From: Bacteroidales bacterium
Lineage (GTDB): Bacteria > Bacteroidota > Bacteroidia > Bacteroidales > M50B96
Length of the DNA stretch: 64,000 nt
Assembly: GCA_018401015.1 (NCBI GenBank)
Contig: JAGYLP010000001.1
Coordinates: 1 to 64,000, forward strand
Direction: 5' to 3'
Position 1 is the first letter of the stretch. Every line of letters starts with the position of its first letter. The notes below the pieces were generated by a model. That model made no database searches, had not been told where the DNA came from, and saw only the letters and a program-made list of their open reading frames with translations. The position numbers were made by a program, and so were the translations under genes. Positions 34,201 to 45,500 of this stretch are shown piece by piece.

Positions 34201-36464
34201 CAACAAATCAACAAATAGATACTTTTCAAGTGGGTGTTCCTGTAGAATTTTGTGCCATCGATACGGCTATTGTACTTACGGGAAATCCTGTTGGTGGTAC
34301 TTTTAGTGGACCTGGTATCAGCCAGAATCATTTCAACCCCTCTCTTGCCGGACCGGGCACACATCAGATTAGTTATACCTATGAATCCTTGAATGCATGT
34401 GTTGCTACCGTAACGCAGGAAGTAACCATTCTTGAAACACCTCAAGCTTTTCTGGGGAGCGATATTACCGTGTGTAATAACAATGCCAGTATTGCTCTGG
34501 CTCCTTTCAACGGTCCTCAAGATGGAGTGTATAACTGGAGTAATGGTAGCACCAACGATACGATTTGGGTCGATACGAACGGAACCTATAGTCTCACCAT
34601 TACCGGTGATAATAGTTGCTCAACCATCGATACGATTGAGGTTGTGTTTACCACCGCGCTGGAATTAGATTTAGGCAACGACCTCTTGTTGTGCGAAGGT
34701 TCTTCTATAAGCATTCAAGCTCCTGCCGGATTCGATCAGTACCTCTGGAGTACGTCTGAAACGACCTCGTCCATATCCCTTACCGAAGCTGGAAGTTATT
34801 CCCTTACAGTTACTTCCGGTCAATGTACTGCTTCCGATACAGTAGAAATTACGGGTTATGTCCCCGAAACAGGAGTATCCAGTGCCTATCAAACTTGCCC
34901 TGAAACAGCCCTCACTATCGATGCCAATCCTTCCTTATCGACCTACCTTTGGTCCACCGGCGAAAGTTCTTCTTCGATTATTATTACTGAGGAAGGAAAC
35001 TATAGCCTCACCGTTACCGACCAAAATCAATGTGAGAATATTCAAGAATTTGCTGTAAGCTATTATCCTCTGCCGGAGATTGATTTAGGTCCCGACCAAA
35101 TTATCGAAGACACCTTAGTTATTCTCAATTTAGGTTCAGCCTACAGTAGCGTTCTTTGGTCAACCGGAGCAACCACTTCCTTCATTTCCATCGATACTGA
35201 GATTTATGGTGAAGGGGTTTATGAAATTTGGGCGCAGGTAAGCGACCAAAATAATTGTAGTAACTCCGATACGCTTACCATTACCGTATTGGAATCCATC
35301 GTCAGCCATTCCATATCGCTATCCAATGGATGGAGCATCATTTCCACTTATGTTAATCCTCAAAGTACTGATGTAGTTCCCCTTTTCAGCGATATTTACT
35401 CCAACTTGATTATTGTTAAAAATACTGCAGGCGACGTGTATTGGCCAGGATTCAATTTCGATGGGATAGAGGTGTTTAATCCGCTCGAAGGTTATCAGAT
35501 ATTGATGAATCAGGCTGATGTACTAACAATCCAAGGTTCGCTTATCGATCCTCTTTCAACCCCACTCAACTTACCGGTTAACTGGAGCATCATTGCTTAT
35601 TCTCGTACCTCTGCAGCTCCCATCGTCACTCTTTTGAGCCCCATCGTTAATGATATGATCATTATTAAAAACAGCGCAGGCGAAGTGTATTGGCCCGACT
35701 TGGGTTTCGATGGAATTGGGTTGATGCAACCCGGTGAAGGGTATCAGATTTTAATGCAGCAAGCTGCTACACTCACCTATCCGGCCAATTCAGCTTCCTT
35801 TGCCCCTGTTCCTGTTAAAAGTATCCCTGCTTTAACTGCATTTGAACAAGTTGCTCCATCAGGAAATAGCATGACGCTTGGAATTATCGCTCAAGCCCTT
35901 CCCAAACAACATTTCTACCCCATAGAAGTAGGTGTGTTTAATTCCAATCAGGAACTGGTTGGATCCGGTCTCCTTGTCAATAGCCAGGAAGCTTTGGCCA
36001 TCAGTTTATGGGGAATGGACGAAACACATGTATCTCAAAATTGCCTTTCTCCATTTGAATCCTATACCATTCAACTTTATTCTCAGGCTAGTAATGAATA
36101 CTTGAGCCTAACTGAAGTTGCCTATAGCAAAGGGGATGGCCAGTACGAACATAACGACTGGGAAATCATCGAAAAACTTGTAATCAGTGAGCGAACTCCA
36201 CTGGAAGCCCCAACGATGACCCTTTATCCCAATCCAATACATCAAGCTCCCTTGCAGCTTACTATGGAAATTATGGAAAGCTCTAAAGTAAACGTTGAAA
36301 TAGTTAATGTCGAAGGTGAAACGCTTAAACAAGTGATAGACGATTATTATCTTTCGGGAAAATATCATCAACTAATCGATTTGAACGACTTAGCGGCAGG
36401 ATCTTATTTTGTCATTTTGTCGTCGAATCAGCATCGAATTGTAAAAGGCATTGTAAAGCAATAG
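31263..36464 (+). CDS. Large secreted multidomain protein with T9SS type A sorting domain
   Basis: 1733 aa from ATG 31263 (an upstream TTG would put a charged tail before the signal peptide). Signal peptide MKNLFLLLVLVVLTAAFGRI..., then a C2-like domain (CSWEIVENLSGD ... GEYTFRAFDSESDGWS), a choice-of-anchor J/MAM-like domain near residues 240-385, CARDB domains (DLAITSLASPELNACNLGQ; DIALVELINPVTTCGLG), a second anchor-type domain, gapped Ig-like units (GSPTGGSFSGNGV; GNPVGGTFSGPGI), several short Ig/PKD-like WSTGETSSSI units, and a duplicated unit of about 95 aa (GWSIISTYV ... GYQILM; NWSIIAYSR ... GYQILM). The C-terminus LYPNPIHQAPLQL ... GSYFVILSSN is a type A sorting domain. It should be surface-exposed, an adhesin or enzyme-free matrix protein. 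Confidence 0.88.
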   Translation: MKNLFLLLVLVVLTAAFGRINGQQSVNISVYYGGFGNECSWEIVENLSGDVVLSGGPGASSSFSYNSPISLNPGEYTFRAFDSESDGWSDPAGYYAITPNFGTATGNILFPTGSEQETSFTILSPNPVEVGVVEWLNPTSGAGLSANQSITVKYRNYGTTALSNPSFSYSINGGSSFTTELYAGSIAPGATVDYTFSQSANLANPGTYACVAAADKAGDTYSGNDTLEISIQSIAAITSYPYSVNFTNWPPANWQLTGGTNQWQQDPSNAAIAKFSFWNGGNAILTTPPFSLPSPATLSFNWSSYFSPIALNDALYLEVSTNNGQAWQTIWSKEGNELFSNDGVTLAAPGSYASESIDLSSYASSIVMFRFRGVSGYGHDVYIDDFQVSINPTYDLAITSLASPELNACNLGQNVPVTIAVKNLGAQMASNFSLSYSLNGIVVDTESFTSFLPAGATIQHTFSTPVDFSTLAQAEFDFSLSYGLDLNANNNQLTDVVVLNSTSISSFPASIDFESSTENYFSFLSNDQSNASVQPDGSNNQSLRFEGGNVSQLWIGSADPSASNATTPAQAWETNTPYHAEAYSCSIDATSLSTLELFFDLKQRYNSGKLNSWFRVLVNGTPIADIDGNINFNPETSYNDTYVNRHYDLSAYAGTQFVLQFQTANKFSSSYSFPGDVAFVDNILLREIPPPDIALVELINPVTTCGLGNDEAVSFSVTNLGGESVSNFTVEVDIDGVNLISEVFTGILLPEDTLTYTLSNTLDLSAIDTYAYEMEFILSGDVNTQNNAISTSIVNHTSPNVSINGLNSEFCLYEQAVTLQGSPTGGSFSGNGVENSVFYPFNAGLGQHTIHYVYSDPLINCEVEVEQSVSVIGEEVSFTGLDENPELIDVLVVVNYNSFAPLEQSWQIINESGTIILDSPTGNYNGFTYNGYIQLPVGEYYFIASDVPGNGWNNSYYEITPDLGEGTGVQTFTVLPFNVPTNQQIDTFQVGVPVEFCAIDTAIVLTGNPVGGTFSGPGISQNHFNPSLAGPGTHQISYTYESLNACVATVTQEVTILETPQAFLGSDITVCNNNASIALAPFNGPQDGVYNWSNGSTNDTIWVDTNGTYSLTITGDNSCSTIDTIEVVFTTALELDLGNDLLLCEGSSISIQAPAGFDQYLWSTSETTSSISLTEAGSYSLTVTSGQCTASDTVEITGYVPETGVSSAYQTCPETALTIDANPSLSTYLWSTGESSSSIIITEEGNYSLTVTDQNQCENIQEFAVSYYPLPEIDLGPDQIIEDTLVILNLGSAYSSVLWSTGATTSFISIDTEIYGEGVYEIWAQVSDQNNCSNSDTLTITVLESIVSHSISLSNGWSIISTYVNPQSTDVVPLFSDIYSNLIIVKNTAGDVYWPGFNFDGIEVFNPLEGYQILMNQADVLTIQGSLIDPLSTPLNLPVNWSIIAYSRTSAAPIVTLLSPIVNDMIIIKNSAGEVYWPDLGFDGIGLMQPGEGYQILMQQAATLTYPANSASFAPVPVKSIPALTAFEQVAPSGNSMTLGIIAQALPKQHFYPIEVGVFNSNQELVGSGLLVNSQEALAISLWGMDETHVSQNCLSPFESYTIQLYSQASNEYLSLTEVAYSKGDGQYEHNDWEIIEKLVISERTPLEAPTMTLYPNPIHQAPLQLTMEIMESSKVNVEIVNVEGETLKQVIDDYYLSGKYHQLIDLNDLAAGSYFVILSSNQHRIVKGIVKQ

Positions 36465-36510
36465 GACATATAAAAAAGAAAACTCAAATAAATAGTAATA
36501 ACTTAATAAG

Positions 36511-39500
36511 ATGATTATGAAGCACTTTTTATCATTTAAACATTTGTTGGCTTCTTTACTGCTTGTTCTACTGGGAACAACGGTAATTGCTCAGCCTGCT
36601 ACCTGGTCCTTCTATAACACGGGAGCAAATCATACGATTCTCGTCCAACCGGGAACAGTAACGATTGATGGGTCACCTATTGTATCCGGTGATTACATAG
36701 GTGTATTTTATACGGTTGGAGCAGGTCCCGACTTGGCTTGTGCCGGATATCTGGAATACAATAGCGCGGCTAATAATGCAATGACTGCCTGGGGTACCGA
36801 AGCCGGTTTGAATAATGGTCTTGCTAATGGAGAAGAATTTAAGTGGAAAGTATGGCGTGCTGCCGATGGTGCTATCATCGACATGACGGCAACGTATCAA
36901 ACTGCTGGTTTCCCAAATTTAGGAACTTATGTAACCAATGGTATTTCCGCAATTGCCACCATGACAGGTTCCGGTCCGGTCGTTTCTTTCTCGGCTACTG
37001 GCGATGCGACCAATGTTAGTTGCTATAATGCCTGCGACGGAGAAATTGCTTTAACTGTAATGGGGGGCCAAACTCCTTATTCATTCAGCTGGTCGAATGG
37101 CGAAACTACTCAAAACCTTAGTGGTTTGTGCGCTGGTTCTTACGCTGTTACCGTTAGCGATGCAAATGGAGGAACTACTCCTGAACCTTTCGATTGGACA
37201 TGGGTAAATACCGGAGCTAATCACACCATCCTGGTTCAACCGGGTGTAGCTACAATCGATGGCGATCCTATTCAAAACGGTGATTACATTGGAGTTTTCT
37301 ATACCGTTGGTGCGGGTCCAGATTTGGCTTGTGCAGGGTATGTCGAATGGCTTGGTATCAACACCGCCGTTACAGCCTGGGGTACCGAAGCAGGACTGAA
37401 TAATGGATTAGCAAATGGGGAAACATTCAAATGGAAAGTTTATAGGGCTTCAACCGGTGAAGTAATCGATATGGATGCAACCTATCAATCTGTCGGCTTC
37501 CCCAATCAAGGAACTTATGTAACGAACGGTATTTCTGGTTTAGCGACCTTAGCTGGAACATCGACCCAATCGGGTGGTGCTGGAAATTCTACCACTCTCA
37601 GTTTTGAAATTACTCAACCCGACGAAATTATTATCACCTCTGTATTGTCAAATTACGATGGCTTCAACGTGAGTACTTTTGGTGGTTCCGATGGAACAAT
37701 CGATCTTACAGTTAGTGGAGGGGTAAGTCCTTATACTTTTGCTTGGAGCGATGGTGCTTCGCTAGAAGATAGAACCGGACTGAGCGCAGGAACGTATTCG
37801 GTCACAGTTACCGATGCCAATGATTGTACGTCCGAAGCTTCGTTGGAATTAACCCAACCACTCATTATACCTCTTGAAATTTCAACAAGTGCGACCGATC
37901 CTACTTGCTTCGATCTTTGCAATGGAACTATTAGTGTCGTTGTAGCAGGTGGTATTGAACCATATTCGATTGAGTGGACAGGTGGTTTAAGCGGTTTTGC
38001 TCCGGCAGATGTTTGTGCCGGAACGTATTCTGCAACTGTATCCGACGCCGGAACAGGAGCTCAGGCTCAATCGCAGGTGATTAGCTTTGAATTGACCTCT
38101 CCCAACGCCATCGTAGTGACAGCCGATATCATAGCTGCAAGCTGTAATGGCTCCATCGACGGTGCAATTGATGTTAGCGTTTCAGGTGGAACAGCTCCTT
38201 ATACGTTCTCCTGGAGTAATTTAGCCTCTACAGAAGATTTACTCGATCTGGCAGCTGGTTTCTATACCCTCACCGTATTGGATGCTAATGATTGTAGCCT
38301 TATCGAGTCTTTCGAAATTACTGAACCTCTTAGTCTTCTTGTTTCGGCTGAATTAATCGATGTAAACTGTAATGGCGACGCCTCTGGTGCTGTGTATGCT
38401 GAAGTATCCGGAGGGACTTCTCCTTACAGCTATACCTGGAGCAACGGAAGCACGCTTTCTTCTGTTACCGAAGTAGTCGCTGGTGAATACACCCTTACTG
38501 TTACCGATGCGAATAACTGCGAAGTAATCGAGATGTATGAGATTATGGAACCAACCATGATTGATGTACTTACCGATGTATCAGGAGTTTCTTGCAATGG
38601 AGCAAACGACGGCGAAATTACCGTTAGTGTTTCGGGTGGTGTTAATCCTTACACCATTGCCTGGGCCGACTTCCCAACTTCGACCAATTTTTCTTTAACC
38701 AATCTGGCACCTGGTCTCTACGTTTATACCGTAACCGATGCGAACGATTGCGCTTATGAATATGAAGACCTTATCACAGAGCCTGAATTACTTACATTAA
38801 GCGGAACGTTATCCGATTATGCCGGATTTAACGTTAGTATCTTTGGTGCAAGCGATGGTTCTATTACTACTACTGTTTCAGGTGGAACTACTCCCTATAC
38901 GTATAGTTGGTCAAATGGAAGTACGAGTGCTAATTTATTGAATATCCCTGCTGGTTCTTATTCTCTTACCCTAACCGATGCTAATGGTTGTACTGCCGAA
39001 TACAGCGCTAATCTTACGGAGCCCGACCCAACCAATCTCTTAAGTATTTCGGGTGCTATTAATCATGTTACCTGTAACGGAGCTGCCGATGGTTCAATCA
39101 ACTTAACCATTACCGGTGGAACTGCCCCTTATGTTGTTCTTTGGAGCAATGGAGCTAGCTCAACCATGATTGACCAATTAGTTGCAGGTACTTACGCTGT
39201 AACTGTTACCGATGCCGATAACAACGAGATTGTTGGTAACTACGTGGTTAACCAACCGGATATGCTTGTTCTTGACCTTATCCCATCTGATTATAATGGA
39301 TTTGGAGTAGGTTGCTATGCTGCTACCAATGGTTTTGTTGAAACTTCAATCACCGGTGGTACCGCTCCTTTTACATTTGCTTGGTCTAATGGTGCCACTA
39401 CTTCGTCTATCCAAAATCTTGCAGTAGGAACGTATAGCCTCACCATTACCGATGCTAATGGTTGTGTTGCTATGGCCGAAGCTTCTATCAATCAACCAAC

Positions 39501-42500
39501 TCCTATGGCCGCTTCTTCAACAGCTTTCAATGTTAGCTGCTTTGGAACAGCAACTGGTTCAATCAACCTGAATGTAGTTGGTGGAGTTGCACCTTATACC
39601 TTTGTATGGAGTACCGGCGCAACCACTCAAAATTTGCAAAATGTTGTAGCTGGAACGTATTCAGTTACCGTATCCGATGCAAATGGTTGTCCATTCATCA
39701 TTGACCGTACCCTTACCGAACCAGCTCTTTTAACGATGGACCTGGAAATCGTTCAAGAAGTATCTTGTTTTGATTTTACCAATGGTGAACTCTTTGCCAA
39801 CGTTAGTGGAGGTACTACTCCATATACTTATACTTGGTCTACCGAGATTCCAGTTAATGGTCCAACACTGGCTCAAATTGGTTCGGGTAGCTACAGCGTC
39901 ACCGTTACCGATCATAATGGTTGTGAGGTTTCTGCTACCGAAACCCTTGCCAATCCTGTGGCTATCGAAATGACTTATTCCGTTACCAATATTCTTTGTA
40001 ATGGCGATGAAACCGGTGCAATCGATGTTACTACAGCTGGTGGAACGGGCAACTTGGCCTACAACTGGAGTAATGGTGCCTCTACGCAGGATCTCGAAAA
40101 CGTGGCTGCCGGATTTTATACGCTTACCGTTAGCGACGATAACTTCTGTGAATACATAGAAACGATTGAAGTCCTTGAAAATACTGCCATCCTTTCCAAT
40201 GCTTCCATGGTTGACTTAGTATGTAATGGTGCAGCTAACGGTAGCATTGAACTGATGATCGAAGGGGGAACCGCTCCTTATGCTATTCTTTGGAACACAA
40301 ACGAGACCACTAGCACGCTTAACGGCTTAAGCGGTGGTGAATACGCCGTTACCATTACGGATGCAAATGATTGTGTGCTAACAGAATCTTACTCCGTATT
40401 CGAACCTACTGCCATTGAAATTATGGGTCAGGTGGTGAATATTACCTGTACCAACGATAACGATGGTTCTATTAATGTATTCGTTTCCGAAGGAACTCCC
40501 GGATATACCTATGCCTGGTCCAATGGCGCTACTACTATGAATTTGACTAATCTGGCGGGAGGTACTTATGTACTTACTGTTACTGATGCAAATGAATGTA
40601 CCGCTACTGCAAGTTTCGATGTTATTAATCCTGAGCTCGTTTCTGGTGAAGCTGTAGTTAACAATCTGCTATGTTATGGCGATGACAACGGAAGCATCAA
40701 CCTTACTGCTCAAGGTGGTACCTCTCCTTATTATTATGCCTGGTCTACCGGCTCGTTCGACGAAGATCTCAATGATTTAGTTGCTGGTGTTTATGAAGTG
40801 ACAATTACCGATATCAACGGATGTCAAGGGGTTGAATCTTTTGCTGTAAACCAACCCGCTCAGTTAATGGTATCGCATATTACAAGCGATTATGCCGGAT
40901 TTGGTGTAACTTGTTTTGGAAGCTCCGATGGTTATGTTGAACTCTCCGTAAGTGGTGGAGTTTTACCATACACGTATTTATGGAGCAACGGAGCAACAAC
41001 TCAAAACGTTTATGACATCCCTGCCGGCGATATTTCGGTTGGTGTTATTGATGGTAATGGTTGTTCTATTTCCGAAGGTCCGGAATTCCCCTGGTCGTAT
41101 GCCAATACAGGAGAAAATCACACTGTTTTCATTCCATCTGCTCAAATAAATGGTCTCGATATTCAAGTAGGTGATTATATCGGAGTTTTCTATAACAATA
41201 ATGGCGAAATGGCTTGTGCAGGTTATATCGAATGGACTGGTTCTCAGAATGCTATTACTGCTTGGGGCTCGGAAGAAGGTTTGAATAATGGATTCCAAAC
41301 AGGCGAAGCATTTAGTTGGAAAGTATGGCGTGCAAGCGACGGTGTCGAAATTGAAATGACTCCTGTTTACGACCTCGTTCAATTCCCGAATGCTGGTACC
41401 TATACCATCAATGGAATTAGTGGATTATCCTCTTTAACCGGATCAGGCCCATCGGTTCAACCGAATTTGGGTTACTTCATCAATCTTACCTCACCCGAAC
41501 CGCTTACGGCTTCTGGTACGGTATCCGACTATAACGGTTATGGTGTAAGCTGCAACGGCGCAGAAGATGCTTCCATCAGCCTTGATATTGTTACTTGTAT
41601 CGAAGATTATGAAATTCTTTGGAATACAGGTGCCACTACCCAAACAATTACCGGTTTAAGCGCTGGTAACTATTCCGCTACCGTGAGCTATGTCTTTGGC
41701 GAAGTTACCGAGCCTACTCCTTTTAACTGGACCTATAATAATACCGGTGAAAACCATTCTATCTATATTCCAGGTGCTACCATTAATGGATATAGCATAG
41801 CCGTTGGTGATTATATAGGTGTATTCTACGATCAAAATGGAAGCCTCGAATGTGCCGGTTATGTTGAATGGCAAGGAATTCCTACTGGTTTGTCTGCATG
41901 GGGAACCGAAGTTGAATTAAATAATGGTTTGGCTTTAGGCGAAGAATTCAAGTGGAAAGTTTGGCGTGCTATCGATGGTATGATTATCGATATGACCGCA
42001 ACCTATGGAACCAACTTCCCGAACACTAACACCTACACTACCAACGGTATTAGTGGATTAACCAGCCTTGTTGGTGAATCAAGCCTTGAATTCTTTGTAG
42101 GTGATTTTGAGGTTGACTTTACCGTTACTGAACCAGAGGCTCTCACAGCAACAGCTCAGGTAGCCGGAAATGCTTGCTTTGGTGATGCAATGGGTACGGT
42201 TGTGCTGACCGTGGAAGGTGGCGTTGAGCCATATACCTATGCTTGGTCAAGTGGTGAAACTGGAAATGAAATTGCAAATGTCGCTTTTGGTGAATACACA
42301 ATTACTGTAACCGATGCCAATGCTTGTACCTTGGTTGAAACCTTTATGATTAGCCAACCGGAAGCACTTGATATTATGGAAACCCTTTCACCCGTTCTTT
42401 GTAATGGAGGTACCGATGGTGCAATTGATATTACAGTTACCGGTGGTACCGAGCCATACGCTTATGCATGGTCAAATGGCTCTGTAGAGCAGTCAATTAA

Positions 42501-45500
42501 CGGTTTATCGGCTGGTGTTTACACGCTTACCTTAACCGATGCAAACGGTTGTAACCTCGTTGAATCTTTCGAAATTACCGAACCAGCTGCATTGACACAA
42601 GCTGTCGACTTAATCCATGTCGATTGTTTTGGAAACGCGAGTGGCGAAATTTATCTACTGGTTGAAGGTGGAACTTTACCTTACACTTATTCTTGGTCAA
42701 ATAATGCTACTTCAGCCAATATCGATCAATTGCTTGCTGGTACTTACTCCGTTGTGGTAATGGATGCCAATAACTGTAGCATCGAAGCAGAATTTGTTAT
42801 TACTGAACCTACTCAACTGGTTATGGCCGATATGGTTACTCCAATTTCTTGTTTTGGAGGTTCGAATGGTGCTATTGACTTAACAATTAGCGGTGGCGTT
42901 GAGCCATATACCTATGTATGGGCTAATGGAGCCACCACCGAAGACTTGAGTAGCTTATCGGCTGCTGCCTATGGCATCACCGTTGTCGATGCAAACGGAT
43001 GTTCAGTTTCTGACTTAATCTTCGTAAATCAACCAACTCAACTTAATGTTAGCGGTGTAATCAGTCAAGTTAGCTGTAATGGTGCCGCCGATGGTGCTAT
43101 CGATTTGAATGTGACCGGAGGAACTGCTCCATACAACTACACCTGGACCGGTGGTGCTACCAGTCAGGATATCGCCCAACTCGAACCGGGTACTTACAGC
43201 GTTTTAGTCATGGATGATAATGGCTGTACCGCTTCTCGTAACTTTGTAGTTACCCAACCTGCTCCTCTTGCAGTTACCAGCCAAACCATCAACGTAAGTT
43301 GTTACGGTGGCAGCGATGGACAAATTAATCAGTCGGTATCAGGTGGTACCTTGCCATACACTTATGCTTGGTCGAATGGAATGATAAGTAAAAATGTTAG
43401 TGGTCTTGCTGCTGGTAATTATACTGTCACTATTACCGACGCAAAAGGATGTTCTATCACTAGTGACTACACAGTCACTGAGCCTCCTGTTTTATCAGTT
43501 GATGCGATGGTTTCTACCTGGGGACAATACAACGTAAGTTCTTTTGGAGCTACCGATGGTTATATTATACTTCTACCCGAAGGTGGTACTTTCCCATATA
43601 CCTTTAATTGGAGCAATGGGGCTACTACTTACTACCAGATCTTTGTTGGTGCTGGAACTTACACCGTTACTGTTACCGATGTTAAAGGTTGTTCCGTAGA
43701 GCTAGAGGTTGAGTTAACTTCAGCTCCCGATTATACTCCAATGGCCCTTGACTTCAACCTCAGTGAATACAATAATTTCAATGTGTCTTGTTTCGGAGCA
43801 AGCGACGGTTCTGCTGAAGCGATTGTTAGTAATGGTTTAGCTCCATTTACCTATACCTGGAGCAATGGTGCAACTACCTCCTCCATTTCCGGATTGAGCG
43901 TGGGTGCTTACAGTGTTACTGTTGTTGATGCAACCGGTGCTTCCATTAGCGGATCCGTCGATTTAGCTGGTCCTGATGCTTTAGTTGCCACTGCCACCGT
44001 AATTGCTCCAACTTGTTTCGGAGGTTCCGACGGTAGTTTAGTTACAGATGTTGCTGCCGGATTCAGTCCTTATACCTATGCTTGGAGCAACGGCGAGACT
44101 ACCGCTAATCTTGCCGGACTTGCTGCCGGTTCCTATACCGTTACCTTGACCGATGCTAATGATTGCTCGGCCGAGTTTACCTTCGAAGTTGAGAATCCAG
44201 CTGAATTATCGATTGACTTTACCGTAGTACAGCCTGTTTGCGGTGGTGATGGTCGTATCGAAACAAGCGTTTCGAATGCACTTGAACCAATTCAATACGT
44301 CTGGAGCAACGAAGCAACCACCGCCGACCTCGAGAATTTAAGCGGAGGACTTTATACCCTCTCGATCATCGATGCTAATGGTTGTACTGCTTCATCGGAG
44401 GTTGAGTTGAATGTTGGAAACGCGATTAGCGCAACTGCTATTCAATCGAACGTTACTTGTAACGGATTGACCGATGGTTCACTTTCCCTCGTTGTTGAAG
44501 CTGGCTTAGCTCCTTATTCATTTACTTGGAGTAATAACGCTACCACTCAGACAATTATGGACTTAAGCGCAGGTCTTTACCTGGTTACTATTTCGGATGC
44601 AAATAGCTGCGAAGGAAGTTTTGAGTTTGTGATCACCGAACCTGAAGTATTAACCGTAGATGCTACCGTTACTCCAGTCGATTGTTACGAAGGTAATAAT
44701 GGTGCAATTCAACTTATTACTGACGGAGGAACAGCTCCCTATTCTTACACATGGTCCGATGGAAGCACCGCAGCTTCTCGCAGTCAATTAGTGGCTGGAA
44801 CCTATGGCTTAACACTTAGCGATGCAAATAATTGTGTTGTAACAGCTTCGTTCGAAGTAGAACAACCCGAACAAATTCAGATTGAAGGTGAGTTAACTCA
44901 TCTGAGCTGCTTCAAATCAAACGACGGAGCTATCGACATTACCGTTACCGGCGGCGTTGGCCCATACACTTACAATTGGACAAATTATGCAACCACCGAA
45001 GACTTGACTCAACTCAAGGCTGGTGAGTATCGCGTTATTGTTACCGATGCGAATGGTTGCATGGTCTATTCTGAATTATTTGTAATTACTCAACCTGCTG
45101 CCTTTATTGCAACCATAGTTGAAAATCAAGCAGTTGATTGTAATGGTGGTGGAGCTGAAATCGAAGTGGTCGTCTCCGGAGGAACACCTGATTTTATCTA
45201 TACCTGGAATAATCAAGCCAGCGGAACGATTCAATCGGGTCTGTCTGCAGGTACTTATGCTGTAACCGTTATCGACGATAATGGATGTGTTGCTGAAGCA
45301 AACTATACGTTAGTTGCTCCTCCTGCACTAGACCTTACAGTCTTTAGCAGCGATGCTTCCTGTTATGGTGAAGCCGATGGAGAAGCTTTCGCTTCCGCTA
45401 CTGGAGGTCAAACTCCTTACACCTATTTATGGTCTGATGCGAATAATACCACTACGGCCGATTTAATGAATGTTCCTGCAGGTACGTACACTGTTACCGT

